Source: Rhizobium bangladeshense
GTDB lineage: Bacteria > Pseudomonadota > Alphaproteobacteria > Rhizobiales > Rhizobiaceae
Direction: 5' to 3'
DNA: 64,000 bases
NCBI RefSeq assembly: GCF_001662075.1
Contig: NZ_LYPL01000013.1
Location: 1 to 64,000, forward strand
Part shown: positions 51,673 to 62,078 of the stretch, piece by piece
How positions within the stretch are numbered: the first letter of the stretch is position 1
Layout of the letters: each line of letters begins with the position of its first letter
Translations under genes and position numbers: made by a program
The notes under the pieces: generated by a model
Databases searched by the model: none
Seen by the model: the letters and a program-made list of their open reading frames with translations, nothing else
Told to the model about the DNA's origin: nothing

Positions 51673-53655
51673 ATGGATATGAACCGCATGCGAGACCACA
51701 TGGTGGACTACCATGTCGTGCGTCGCGGCATTCGCGATGAAAGCGTCACCAGGGCGATGCGCATAGTGCCGCGCGAGAAATTCGTCGATCCGGGCTTCGA
51801 GGAATTCGCCTATGAGGATGCGCCGTTGTCGATCGGCGAGGGTCAGACGATCTCGCAGCCTTTCATCGTCGCTCTGATGATCGAGAAGGCCCATCTGGGT
51901 GCGGGCGACAAGGTGCTCGAGGTCGGAACCGGTTCCGGCTACGCCTCGGCCCTCATCAGCCGGATCGTCAGGCACGCCTATACCATCGAACGCCATGAAC
52001 GGCTGGCGCTTCAAGCCAGAGAACGGTTTGAAAAGCTGGGATATGGCAATATCGACGTCCGGGTGGGCGACGGCAGCAAGGGCTGGGCGAACGCCGCTCC
52101 TTTCGACGCGATTATCGTTTCCGCTGGCGCACCCGAGGTACCGGCCGCCCTGAAGGAGCAGCTGGATCTCGGTGGGCGGCTCATCATCCCGGTCGGCCGC
52201 AGCGACGAACAGCGCCTGAAACGCATCACGCGCACGGGGGCATCCACCTTCGAGGAGGAAGATCTGGGCGGCGTCCTTTTCGTCCCGCTGATCGGCGAGG
52301 ATGCCTGGACCACCACCCATCCGATGTATACGGCAACAGCCCCGTCATCGCGCACAGAGGAAACATACAGCAAACTCATCTCGGCCGCGGCTGAAGAGTT
52401 TTCCTCGATCGACGACAAGGGCTTTGCCGCCCTTTTTGATCGTTTTGCCAACAGCCGCATCGTTTTGCTTGGCGAATCCACCCATGGCACCGCCGAATTT
52501 TATGAGACGCGGGCGGCCATCAGCCGGCATCTTATCGATCATCACGGATTCAATCTCATTGCAGTCGAAGCGGATTGGCCGGATGCGGCCGCCATTGACC
52601 ATTGGATAAATGGTCGGGCACCGGGAGACAGACAGCCATTCGGCCGCTTTCCCAAGTGGATGTGGCGGAACCGGGAGTTTTCGCGGTTCGTCGGCTGGAT
52701 GAAGGAGGAAAACGAACGGCGCAAAGCGTCGCACAAGGCTCCGGTGCGGTTTTACGGTCTGGATCTCTATAATATGTCCGGGTCGATCCGCTCCGTCCTC
52801 GACTATCTCGAAAATGTCAGCCCGGAAACCGCCAAGATTGCCAAGGAGCGCTATGGCTGCCTCAGTCCCTGGCAGAGCAATCCCGCGACCTATGGTCGGG
52901 CCGTGCTGACCGAAGCCTATCGATCATGCGAGGATGCAGTGCTCAAGCAATGCACGGAGCTTTTGACGCGATCGCTGGACGATGCGGCCTCAGATGACGA
53001 TGATTTTCTAAACGCCGTCCAGTCCGCAAGACTGCTCGCCGCCGCCGAACGATATTATCGCATTATGTATTACGGCGGTGCGCAGGCCTGTAACCTGCGC
53101 GACACCTATATGGCCGACACCGTCGAGCATCTTCTCGACTTTCACGGACCGGCGGCAAAGATCATCATATGGGCTCACAACTCCCACATCGGCGACGCCC
53201 GCTACACGGATATGGCAACCGCCCGCGACGAACTGAGCCTCGGTCAGCTATGCCGGCAGCGCTTCAACGAGATGACAAGCCTCGTAGGGCTGGGAACACA
53301 TTGCGGCGAGGTAATCGCCGCTGACGATTGGGACGGGCAGGCGGAGGCGAAACAGATGAACCCGTCGCTCCCGCAGAGCTGCGAGCGTTTATGTCACGAC
53401 ACGGCAAAGCCGCGATTTCTCCTCGACCTCAGGGCCGATGAGGAATTGCATGCAAGCCTTGTCGAACAGCGGCTCCAGCGCTTCATAGGGGTGATCTACA
53501 GGCCGGAAACCGAACGGCTGAGCCACTACATGTCGGCATCGCTGTCGCGGCAGTACGACGCCTTCCTCTGGTTCGATGAAACGCGCGCGCTTTCGCCACT
53601 CATCGCTCGGCAGTCCGGTACGGGCGATCAGGAGACCTTCCCCTTCGGTTTCTAG
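51673..53655 (+). CDS. fusion: protein-L-isoaspartate O-methyltransferase plus erythromycin-esterase-like domain
   Basis: This 660-residue protein is behind a near-perfect ribosome site (GGAGGTGATC, 51661-51670). Residues 1-215 are a protein-L-isoaspartate methyltransferase, with REKFVDP, SIGEGQTISQPFIVA, the SAM loop VLEVGTGSGYAS (81-92) and GGRLIIPVG. This enzyme class repairs aged proteins. Residues about 250-650 are an erythromycin esterase-like domain with LGESTHGTAEFYETR (266-280), VEADWPDA, YGLDLY and IIWAHNSHIG, which includes the usual Glu/His residues. True macrolide hydrolysis is doubtful; many members have unknown substrates. The joined domains suggest a shared stress role. Confidence 0.88.
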   Translation: MDMNRMRDHMVDYHVVRRGIRDESVTRAMRIVPREKFVDPGFEEFAYEDAPLSIGEGQTISQPFIVALMIEKAHLGAGDKVLEVGTGSGYASALISRIVRHAYTIERHERLALQARERFEKLGYGNIDVRVGDGSKGWANAAPFDAIIVSAGAPEVPAALKEQLDLGGRLIIPVGRSDEQRLKRITRTGASTFEEEDLGGVLFVPLIGEDAWTTTHPMYTATAPSSRTEETYSKLISAAAEEFSSIDDKGFAALFDRFANSRIVLLGESTHGTAEFYETRAAISRHLIDHHGFNLIAVEADWPDAAAIDHWINGRAPGDRQPFGRFPKWMWRNREFSRFVGWMKEENERRKASHKAPVRFYGLDLYNMSGSIRSVLDYLENVSPETAKIAKERYGCLSPWQSNPATYGRAVLTEAYRSCEDAVLKQCTELLTRSLDDAASDDDDFLNAVQSARLLAAAERYYRIMYYGGAQACNLRDTYMADTVEHLLDFHGPAAKIIIWAHNSHIGDARYTDMATARDELSLGQLCRQRFNEMTSLVGLGTHCGEVIAADDWDGQAEAKQMNPSLPQSCERLCHDTAKPRFLLDLRADEELHASLVEQRLQRFIGVIYRPETERLSHYMSASLSRQYDAFLWFDETRALSPLIARQSGTGDQETFPFGF

Positions 53656-53687
53656 AGCGAGGGGGAATCGATCGACGCGATAGAGCG

Positions 53688-53712
53688 GGAACTCTCTGCG
53701 CATCCGCAAGTT
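53688..53712 (+). promoter_or_regulatory. EcfG-like stress promoter (plus strand) for the 53830 gene
   Basis: GGAAC (53688-53692), 16 bases, then AGTT (53709-53712). The -10 differs by one base from CGTT. The leader to ATG 53830 would be about 110 bases. Confidence 0.5.
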
Positions 53713-53829
53713 TCGTGGTTGATCACCCCAGAAGATCCATGTGAAGCATTTTGTTATCGCCTCACGCGGAGGCGCCGCGAAATCAGGACCCGGCGCACTG
53801 GTACGAAGCCGAATGAGGAGGCGGCAGAT

Positions 53830-54099
53830 ATGCCTGAATATGTCAGCTATTCCGCAGGCCCCGTCCCGGCCGGGTCGCTGATCGTCAAGCTCTATCGATC
53901 GGGAAACCAGATCAGGGGATATGTCAGCAAGGTCGCAGACACGGACCACGACGATACGATCTTTCCCGGCGAGGAAATGGAACCTGAAGCAGCCTTCAGG
54001 CTGGCTGAAACCCATCGCGACACCAACGGTGCCCCGATCTTCGTCGATCTTGTCGAAGACGTTGTGTGGGATCCGTCCTGGGGTCACCTCAGACCATAG
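53830..54099 (+). CDS. small conserved protein, function unknown
   Basis: This 89-residue protein reads VSYSAGPVPAGSLIVKLYRSGNQIRGYVSKV near the start, followed by an acidic region (DTIFPGEEMEPEAAFRLAETH) and a Trp-rich end (VVWDPSWGHL). ATG 53830 follows AGGAGG (53815-53820) at good spacing; the frame extends upstream without a better start. The domain is compact and probably mostly beta. I do not recognise a function; it lies behind an EcfG-like promoter. Confidence 0.68.
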   Translation: MPEYVSYSAGPVPAGSLIVKLYRSGNQIRGYVSKVADTDHDDTIFPGEEMEPEAAFRLAETHRDTNGAPIFVDLVEDVVWDPSWGHLRP

Positions 54100-54231
54100 C
54101 GTACCGAGCGATCATCAGCCCGTCGGCCTACCAAAGCTCTCTGCCGGACCAGCTACGAAGACCCCGCGTTGCGGCGGCAAGCCACCATCTGCGCCATGCA
54201 TCGTTCGGGGCAAACCCGCTCCCCATGCCCT

Positions 54232-54996
54232 TCAGAAGGACAAGTCGAGCACCCTGCCCTCAAACAGACGGTCCCGGGAGCCTTCGAGATGTGCCTTCAT
54301 CAGCCTTTGCGCATCGTCGGCCCGGCCATCGGCGATGGCCTTGTAGATGGCGTTATGTTCTTGGTAGACCTGTTCCAGCCCCTGGCGGGGCCCGAGCAAG
54401 GAAAGGCCGTGGAGATGCATGCCGACGGCGATATGGGCTTTCAGTGCATCGATCGAGGCAGTGTAATAATGGTTGTTGGCAGCCTCGGTCACGGCGCGAT
54501 GGAAGATGAAATCGGCATCGGTGCGGTGAAGCTGATGGCTGGTCGCCTCGCGCAGATCCGCAAGGGCGCTGGCGATCTTCTGGATCGCCTGCTCATTGCG
54601 GCGCTTAGCGGCGAAATAGGCGGCGGCCGGCTCAATGGTCAGGCGGAATTCGTAGCAGCGCTGAATATCGGCAATGGTCTTAACAGGCGAATAGGCAAGC
54701 TGGGCCGTCGGCGATCCATGGGCACTGACGAAGGTACCGGCCCCCTGGCGGGCATACACCATGCCCTGATCGCGCAGGCGCGCCAGCGCATCGCGGACGA
54801 TTGGCCGGGAAACACCGAGCATCGAGGCAAGTTCGTGTTCGCCGGGAAGGCGTGAATCCGGCGGATAGTTTCCGCCGCGGATACGCTCGAGCAGCTGGTC
54901 GAAGACGCGATCGACCAGCTTGACGGCCTTGCCACGTTCGGGCTTGCCCGGCGGGCCGGCTTCCGCGTTCAAAGATTCGCCATTCGCTTCAGTCAC
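54232..54996 (-). CDS. GntR-family (FadR/FCD subgroup) transcriptional regulator
   Basis: This 254-residue repressor starts at GTG 54996, behind GGGAG. It has an N-terminal winged helix (about 25-95, LPGEHELASMLGVSRPIVRDALARLRDQGMVYARQGAGTFV) and a C-terminal helical FCD ligand-binding domain (about 105-235) with the metal-binding D/H pattern (DADFIFHRAVTEAANN, EHNAIYKAI). It is the last gene of the importer operon, 21 bases after the kinase gene. It probably senses a sugar acid and controls the divergent promoters at 61762-62078. Confidence 0.87.
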   Translation of the reverse strand: MTEANGESLNAEAGPPGKPERGKAVKLVDRVFDQLLERIRGGNYPPDSRLPGEHELASMLGVSRPIVRDALARLRDQGMVYARQGAGTFVSAHGSPTAQLAYSPVKTIADIQRCYEFRLTIEPAAAYFAAKRRNEQAIQKIASALADLREATSHQLHRTDADFIFHRAVTEAANNHYYTASIDALKAHIAVGMHLHGLSLLGPRQGLEQVYQEHNAIYKAIADGRADDAQRLMKAHLEGSRDRLFEGRVLDLSF

Positions 54997-55017
54997 GTCA
55001 TTCTCCCGGACGGTATC

Positions 55018-56081
55018 TTACCATGCCGCCTGATTCCGAAGAACCAGTCTTAGCAAACTATCAGGCTTGCCGAAGCCCCCCGACTTGACGGCGCACCGAA
55101 AAGGCCGCCCGTCGGCGGCCGCGACATCGAACCAGGGAATGCCAGCCTCGATTTCGCCCTTCGGCGTGAGCACCTTCACGTCAAGCGCATGGAGGATTGC
55201 CAGCGCCGTATCGCCACCGCCGACCATCAGCATATCGGGCCTCGTATCGTCGATCACCTTTTTGACACCTGCCGCAAAGTCACCGGCGACGAGCGCCGCA
55301 TCGGCCGTCATGTCACCGGTACAACGCAGCAGCACCGGCAGCGCCAGCCCCTCCCCGCATTCAATCTGCCCCATCGGCGCCTCCACCACCATACGCAAGG
55401 CGCCGGAGGCTTCGAGCCGGTTCATCTGGGCGGCGGTGATCGGATCGCGCGAACCAAAGGCAAACAGCGTGCGCAGGGTCGGCGTAAATTCCGTCACCGG
55501 CCACCGACCGGTTTCGCCGAGCCGGCGGGCGAATGCCGCACCGAGGCCGCGCGCACCGACGCCGAGCGTCGTCAGCCAGACATGTCCCGCGACGATCTGA
55601 TCGAGATCGGCATCGTCGGCGGCATCGGCTACGACAACAGTGTCCGCGCGGCTCTCGAACAGATCGGCGATCGGCAACGGCTTGTTGACGCCGCGGCCGA
55701 CGACACAGCCCCGGTAGGTCAGGCGCTCCTGATCGGGAATGGCAGGCGCCACGAGGATATTCTTCAGGCCGAGCGCGTCCGCAAGCGCCAGGCTTTCGGC
55801 CGCGACACTGCCCTTCAGCCGGGAGTCGATCTTCTTCATGACGACGTCAGGCTTCACGCCCTGAAACACCTTCGCGGCCGATCGGACCTTTTCGGCGGCA
55901 TCGCGCTCGCCAAGGGCGCGCGAGGCGGTATTGACGACGACGACATCACAGCCGGTGGCGATCGCATCCAGCGCCGCTGCGACATCGACGGCGATCGCGA
56001 CCGAGAGGCCGGCCGCAACGAAGGGGGTGCCGGTATCGAGCGCCCCCGTCAGATCATCGGCGATGATCGCGGCCTTCAGCG

Positions 56082-56085
<4 letters not shown>
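55018..56085 (-). CDS. four-carbon acid sugar kinase family protein (OtnK/DUF1537-like)
   Basis: This 355-residue protein shows the family N-terminus IADDLTGALDTGTPFV, the middle KKIDSRLKGS and APAIPDQERLTYRGCVV, and the C-terminal nucleotide-binding part with MVGGGDTA. Known members phosphorylate 3-oxo-tetronates or related four-carbon acid sugars; the substrate here may differ. It overlaps the upstream ATPase stop by ATGA (56082-56085). Confidence 0.86.
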
Positions 56086-57073
<988 letters not shown>

Positions 57074-57074
<1 letters not shown>

Positions 57075-58081
57075 CACGCGGCCTCCTGTATTCTCTGGAC
57101 GACGAAACAGGCGGCGCGGTGATTGCTGCTGCCGCTCAAGGGTTCGAGCCGCGGCACCTTCTCGTGGCAGATCGCCTCGACGAGCGGGCAGCGCGGCGCA
57201 AAGGGGCATCCCTTCGGCCGGCGGCCGGGTTCCGGCGGCGTGCCGCCGATCGAGCTCAGCCGGCTTGCCGGCGGATCTGACAGTTTCGGGATCGAGGAGA
57301 GCAGGCCGCGCGTATAAGGATGGCTCGGCCGGGCATAGAGCTCGTCGACGGGGGCGTCCTCGACGACCGTGCCGGCGTAAAGCACGGCGACGCGATCGAC
57401 AAGGCCGGCGATCAATGCCAGGTCGTGGGTGATCCAGACGACGGACATGCCGAGCTTGGCGCGCAGATCCTTCACCAGATCGACGATCTGGGCCTGGATG
57501 GTGACGTCGAGCGCCGTCGTCGGCTCATCGGCGATCAGAAGCTTGGGATTGCAGGCAAGGCCAATCGCGATCATCACGCGCTGACGCATGCCGCCGGAAA
57601 GCTCGTGCGGAAAAGCCTGCAGCCGCTCTTCCGGGCCAGGAATGCCGACGAGGCGCAGGAGTTCGACAGCGCGGGCGCGAGCCTCGGCCTTCTTCATTTT
57701 GCGGTGATAGATCAGCGGCTCGCAGATCTGGTCGCCGACGCGCATGACGGGATTGAGCGAGGTCATCGGATCCTGGAAGACGAAGCCGATATCGCCGCCG
57801 CGCACCTTGCGCAGCTCGGCATTCGACATCGTCTGCAGATCGCGGCCGGCGAAGGCGGCCGTTCCCTTGGCGACCTTGATCTTGTTCGGCAGAAGCCGCA
57901 TCAGGCTCAGCATGGTGAGGCTTTTGCCGCAACCGGATTCGCCGACGACGCCCAAGGTTTCGCCTTTGTCGACATGGAGATCGATGCCGTCGACGACGAC
58001 GGCCGGGCCGTTGCGGCCGTCGATCTCGACGGTAAGTCCCCTGACATCGAGCAGGCGATCGCTGTTTTGCGTGTCCATCAT
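57074..58081 (-). CDS. Dpp/Opp-type ABC importer ATP-binding protein (DppD-like)
   Basis: This protein of about 335 residues has Walker A GESGCGKSLT, FQDPMTSLNPVM, signature LSGGMRQR, Walker B LLIADEPTTALD and the C-terminal PGRRPKGCPFAPRCPLVEAIC segment. The start is ATG 58081 or 58078, which overlap the permease stop. Together with the DppF-like protein it powers import. Confidence 0.9.
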
Positions 58082-59037
58082 TTGCTGCCCCGCGGATTGA
58101 GCGCGTCGTTGAGACCGTCTCCAAGGAAGCTGAAGGCAACCGAGGCAAGGCCGAGCACGGCCGCCGGGGCGGCGAGAAGATGCGGATAATGCTGCCAGAC
58201 GCGCAGGCCGTCCGAGATCATATTGCCCCAGCTCGGCGTCGGCGGGTTGACCCCGACCCCGAGGAAGCTGAAGGCGCTTTCCAGCACCATCGCCGTGCCG
58301 AGACCGGCGCTGACCGAGACGATCAGCGGCCCGAGCGCATTCGGCACGACATAACGCTTGATGATGACCCAGTTCGACAGGCCGAGCGCCTGGGCGGCGG
58401 TGATATAAGGCCGGCTGCGGATCGACAGCACCTGGGCGCGCACCAGGCGCGCATAGGGCGGCCAGGAGATCAGCGCCATCGACCCGAAGACGAGGATGAA
58501 ATCCACCCAGATCGTCTGGCGGTAGAAGGGATTGAGGGTCTCCAGGTAGCGCGCCTCCATCCAGCGGGTGATCGGCGCTTTCAGCGAGGCGTTGATGACG
58601 ACGACGAGCAGCAGGTTAGGAACCGACATCGTCACGTCGGTCAGCCACATGATGGCCCGGTCGAAGGGATTGCCGAAGAAACCGGCCACGGCACCGAGCG
58701 TCAGGCCGATCAGCACAGCGAAGAAGGTGACGATGACGGCGACGAGGAAAGCGGTCCGCGTGCCGAACACGACGCGGCTGAAGACGTCGCGGCCGAGGTC
58801 GTCGGTGCCGAAGAGATGGCTCATCGACGGCAGCGCGTTGCGGGCATTGAGATCCTGGCTGAGATAATCATAAGGCGTGAGGTAGGGACCGAAGATCGCC
58901 GTGAAGGCGAGGATCAGCACGATGACGAGGCCGAAGACGGCGAGCTTGTTGCGCCGCAGCCTATGCCAGGCGTCGCGCCACAGGCTAACCGGCGGTTCCT
59001 CGACGGTTTCGGTGGTGGAAAGAGGGATGGCGGACAT
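58078..59037 (-). CDS. Dpp/Opp-type ABC importer permease (DppC-like)
   Basis: This 319-residue inner-membrane protein has about six helices. An N-terminal helix (KLAVFGLVIVLILAFTAIFG) precedes a cytoplasmic segment, HLFGTDDLGRDVFSRVVFGTR, typical of DppC. The EAA-type loop (EAA-like AAQALGLSNWVIIKRYVVPNAL) contacts the ATPases. It lies 2 bases after the DppB-like gene. Confidence 0.9.
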   Translation of the reverse strand: MSAIPLSTTETVEEPPVSLWRDAWHRLRRNKLAVFGLVIVLILAFTAIFGPYLTPYDYLSQDLNARNALPSMSHLFGTDDLGRDVFSRVVFGTRTAFLVAVIVTFFAVLIGLTLGAVAGFFGNPFDRAIMWLTDVTMSVPNLLLVVVINASLKAPITRWMEARYLETLNPFYRQTIWVDFILVFGSMALISWPPYARLVRAQVLSIRSRPYITAAQALGLSNWVIIKRYVVPNALGPLIVSVSAGLGTAMVLESAFSFLGVGVNPPTPSWGNMISDGLRVWQHYPHLLAAPAAVLGLASVAFSFLGDGLNDALNPRGSK

Positions 59038-59039
59038 GG

Positions 59040-59996
59040 TCAGCGGCTCCTTCTTGAATCATTGGCGCGGGGATCGAGCAGCGGATAGAGCACATCCACC
59101 AGCAGGTTCGACACCATCACCAGGAACGAGCCGATCAGCGTGATCGCCAGGATGACCGGATAATCCGAATTGATCAGCGCCTGCACTGTCAGCCGTCCGA
59201 GACCCGGCAGGCCGAAGACGAGTTCGACGAAGATCGCGCCGTTGACGATGGTGATCATGATCAGGCCGAGCTGCGTCACGACAGGGGTCAGTACCGGCCG
59301 CAGGATATGGCGCAGCGCCACGATGATCTCGGGCACGCCCTTGGCGCGGGCGGTGCGGACGAAATCCTCCGACAGCACTTCGATGACGGCGGCACGGGTC
59401 TGGCGCACGATCAAAGCGATCGGCTGGAACGACAGCACGAGCAGCGGCAGCAGGATGCGGATATCGAAGATGCCGCCCCAGCCATAGGGCACGCTGGCGC
59501 CCGGCAGCAGCACGATGAGGCCGACCATCAGCAGTGGACCTGCGACATAGGCGGGGATGGCCCAGAGGAAGAGCGCCGAACCCAGAATGGCATAATCGAG
59601 GCGCGAATTCTGGTTCAGCGCGGCGACCATGCCGAGCGGGATTGCGACGAGGGCCGTCAGAATGATGGAACAGAGGGCGAGCTGGAAGGAGACGGGTGCT
59701 GCGGCCGAGACCATCGCCCAGACGGCGCGGCCCGAGGTCAGAGAATTGCCGAACCGGCCGTGCAGCAGGTTCCAAATATAAAGGCCGAACTGCTCGATGA
59801 AAGGCCTGTTGAGGCCGGCACTTTCACGGATGGCTTCGATGCGCTGCGGATTATAGGCGACGTCACCAGGCGCGCGCAGGAAGATCAGCTTGATCGGATC
59901 GCCGGCGCCGTAGAAGGCCAGCGCGTAAACGGCCAACATCACCACCAGAACGGACGGAATCCAGATGGCAAACCGGGTTAGCACGTAGCGCAGCAA
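59040..59996 (-). CDS. Dpp/Opp-type ABC importer permease (DppB-like)
   Basis: This protein of about 318 residues starts at TTG 59996 (LLRYVLTRFAIWIPSVLVVML), placed 5 bases after GGGAGG; the frame extends far upstream without sense. It has six helices, GDPIKLIFL, the domain signature LNRPFIEQFGLYIWNLLHGRFGNSL and the EAA-type loop FVRTARAKGVPEIIVALRHILRPVL. These are standard features of the DppB/OppB subunit. Confidence 0.88.
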   Translation of the reverse strand: MLRYVLTRFAIWIPSVLVVMLAVYALAFYGAGDPIKLIFLRAPGDVAYNPQRIEAIRESAGLNRPFIEQFGLYIWNLLHGRFGNSLTSGRAVWAMVSAAAPVSFQLALCSIILTALVAIPLGMVAALNQNSRLDYAILGSALFLWAIPAYVAGPLLMVGLIVLLPGASVPYGWGGIFDIRILLPLLVLSFQPIALIVRQTRAAVIEVLSEDFVRTARAKGVPEIIVALRHILRPVLTPVVTQLGLIMITIVNGAIFVELVFGLPGLGRLTVQALINSDYPVILAITLIGSFLVMVSNLLVDVLYPLLDPRANDSRRSR

Positions 59997-60069
59997 GGCC
60001 ACCTCCCACCTGTTGTCGATGCGGTCCGTCCTAAAGCCAGGCAGATCGCATATCTTCTTCTTGAAACTT

Positions 60070-60095
60070 GCGCGAAGGCCTTGCAGCCTTCGCGC
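60070..60095. terminator. stem-loop between the binding-protein and permease genes
   Basis: GCGCGAAGGC (60070-60079) and its exact complement (60086-60095) form a 10-bp GC-rich stem with a 6-base loop. It follows the binding-protein gene (stop 60124) and precedes the DppB-like start (59996). In many importer operons such a hairpin partly ends transcription or protects the 3' end, so the binding protein is made in excess; this is the likely role here. Confidence 0.6.
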
Positions 60096-60123
60096 GCTTA
60101 TTGCCAGGGACGATAATTCCCAA

Positions 60124-61761
60124 TCAGCCGATGGAGATGTTCCAAGGCTCGGCGATCTGCCAGTCGAGGTTCTTCTCGAGTCCCTTGATCTCCTTGGTGG
60201 CCCAGCGCGACATCGCCTGAGAATACCATGGAATGAAGGCCCAATCCTCGCGGAATGCCTTCTGGGCTTCCTGGGCGAGAGCAACGCGCTGCGGATCATC
60301 CGCAGCTTTGGTTGCCGCTTCGGCAAGGGCGCTGTCGACCTTGTCGTTCTTGTATCCGCCGAGCTTGTTCTGCGCGTTCGACGAAGTCGAGGCGATGCTG
60401 CCCGTCAGATAGGAAACGGCGTCGGGAACACGGGTGCCGACGTCGTCGCGGAAGATCTGAACCGAGTTCTGATCCGGACCGGCATAGGAGTCCTGCTGCG
60501 GCTTCATATCGACGGCCGTGATGCCGAGGTTCTGACGCCACTGCTCGGCGATGAACTGAGCGGCGGCCTGAATGGCCGGCGCCGAAATGCCGACGAACAG
60601 GATCTTCGGCAGGCGCTCGGGCCCGCCATAGCTCGATTCGGCAAGCAGCTTCTTGGCGGCCGCCGGATCATAGGGAAAGGGCTCGAAGCCGGAATTGTCG
60701 GCGCCGGGGACCGAATTGAGGATCTGATCGGCCTTCTTGTGCGGCCCATCCGGATAGGACGCCTTGAACAGGCCGTCGCGATCGACCGCCATGATCAGCG
60801 CCTGTCGCACCTTCGGATCGTCCATCGGTGCGCGGGAAATGTTGAACCAGAAGTGCTGGCTGGTCGGAATCAGCGGGCCTGCCGAGAATTCCGCGCCGAG
60901 ATCCTGAATGATCGTTGAGGTGACGAGCTCGGTATGAGCATTGAACTCGCCCGACTTGATCAGCGAAGTCGCCGTCACATTGTCCTCGACCGAGGTGATG
61001 TCGATGCGGGCAAGCTTCGGCTTCTGCCCAAAGAAGTTCTCATTCGGCTCGAAGCTGATCTTGCCGGCATCGATATCGATGCTCGTCAGCTTGAACGGGC
61101 CGGAGAAGACCGGCTTGTTCTCCGGCTTGTACCAATCGATGATTTCCTCGCCGTCGCTGCCGCGCGACTGCGACGCCTTGGTGATCGGGGCGATGTGGTT
61201 GGCGAGTCGCATGAAGAAGATCGGATCGGCAGCAGCCAGCGTCACCACGACCGTGCCCTCGTCGGGCGTCGCGACGCCGGTCAGCTCGTTGCCGGAGCCG
61301 GCGGCGATTTCCGCATAACCCTTGACCTTACTCAGCACCTGGTCGGCGCGCTGGCTCTTGGTGTTCGGCATCGAGGCGACTTCCCACGATCCCTTGACGT
61401 CGGCCGAGGTAATCTTGCTGCCGTCGGAGAAGACGGCCTTGGGGTCGAGCTTGAAGGTCCAGACCGTGTTGTCGGCCGATTCCCAGCTGGTGAAGACGTA
61501 AGGCTTGATATTGCCCTGACTGTCGAAATACATCGGCGAAGCCCACCAGATCGAGTTCCAGCGGAACGTTCTGCCGCCGCCGCGCAGCGGCGACCAATCC
61601 TGGTCGAAGGCCGGATGGGCGACTTTCAGGACCTGGCCTTCTTCGGCCAGCACGATGCGGGCATTCATCCCGAATACGGTCAGCCCGACGCCGGCGGCAA
61701 GGCCGAGCTTCAGCGCGTTTCGGCGCGATAGATTGGTTTCATCCGACTGATCAAAAGACAT
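60124..61761 (-). CDS. ABC importer substrate-binding protein, SBP_bac_5 family, Tat-type signal
   Basis: This 545-residue periplasmic protein starts at ATG 61761 after GGGAGGAA. The signal SRRNALKLGLAAGVGLTVFG carries the twin-arginine motif, so export folded through Tat is likely. The mature part has the family-5 pattern WTFKLDPKAVFSDGSKITSADVKGSWE and FWFNISRAPMDDPKVRQALIMAVDRD. The family binds peptides, but also oligosaccharides and opines. It is the first gene of the importer-kinase-regulator operon. Confidence 0.9.
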   Translation of the reverse strand: MSFDQSDETNLSRRNALKLGLAAGVGLTVFGMNARIVLAEEGQVLKVAHPAFDQDWSPLRGGGRTFRWNSIWWASPMYFDSQGNIKPYVFTSWESADNTVWTFKLDPKAVFSDGSKITSADVKGSWEVASMPNTKSQRADQVLSKVKGYAEIAAGSGNELTGVATPDEGTVVVTLAAADPIFFMRLANHIAPITKASQSRGSDGEEIIDWYKPENKPVFSGPFKLTSIDIDAGKISFEPNENFFGQKPKLARIDITSVEDNVTATSLIKSGEFNAHTELVTSTIIQDLGAEFSAGPLIPTSQHFWFNISRAPMDDPKVRQALIMAVDRDGLFKASYPDGPHKKADQILNSVPGADNSGFEPFPYDPAAAKKLLAESSYGGPERLPKILFVGISAPAIQAAAQFIAEQWRQNLGITAVDMKPQQDSYAGPDQNSVQIFRDDVGTRVPDAVSYLTGSIASTSSNAQNKLGGYKNDKVDSALAEAATKAADDPQRVALAQEAQKAFREDWAFIPWYSQAMSRWATKEIKGLEKNLDWQIAEPWNISIG

Positions 61762-62078
61762 GGCATTCCTCCCAGGTGAAATCGGCAGCGCTCTCCCCGC
61801 GCTGCCAGGCACAGCACAATCCGCCGCCTATCGTTCTATCGTTATTGTAAATATGTCAACAAAAAACCGCGTTTTTCATTCGAACAAAAATTTATCTCTA
61901 AAAAGCAACAACAATTACAATTAGATGAATTTTCGCTTTCAGATTAAGCCTCTTTGTCTTCTTGACAAAAGCGCCACAATGGAAAAGTTCTTATCACTCC
62001 ATTGCGGGCGGATGCATGACCATCGGGCGCGGTCGCGCGGTCCGGACACGGATCACCAGCGCGCCGAAGGAGGGGGAA
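61762..62078. promoter_or_regulatory. divergent promoter region with candidate GntR operator
   Basis: This 317-base AT-rich region separates the importer operon (minus) from the DapA-family gene (plus). A perfect inverted repeat TTTGTC (61953-61958) / GACAAA (61964-61969) with a 5-base spacer overlaps a TTGACA -35-like hexamer at 61962-61967. A second TTGACA faces the other way (complement at 61854-61859). FCD-type GntR regulators bind short repeats of this kind, so it is a candidate operator for the GntR protein encoded in the cluster. Confidence 0.5.

Noticed and set aside
51109..52320. Minus-strand open frame of 403 codons across the methyltransferase gene
   Set aside because: Only the last 82 codons (from 51357) have a ribosome site, sensible composition and a promoter; the rest is antisense to a clear methyltransferase domain.
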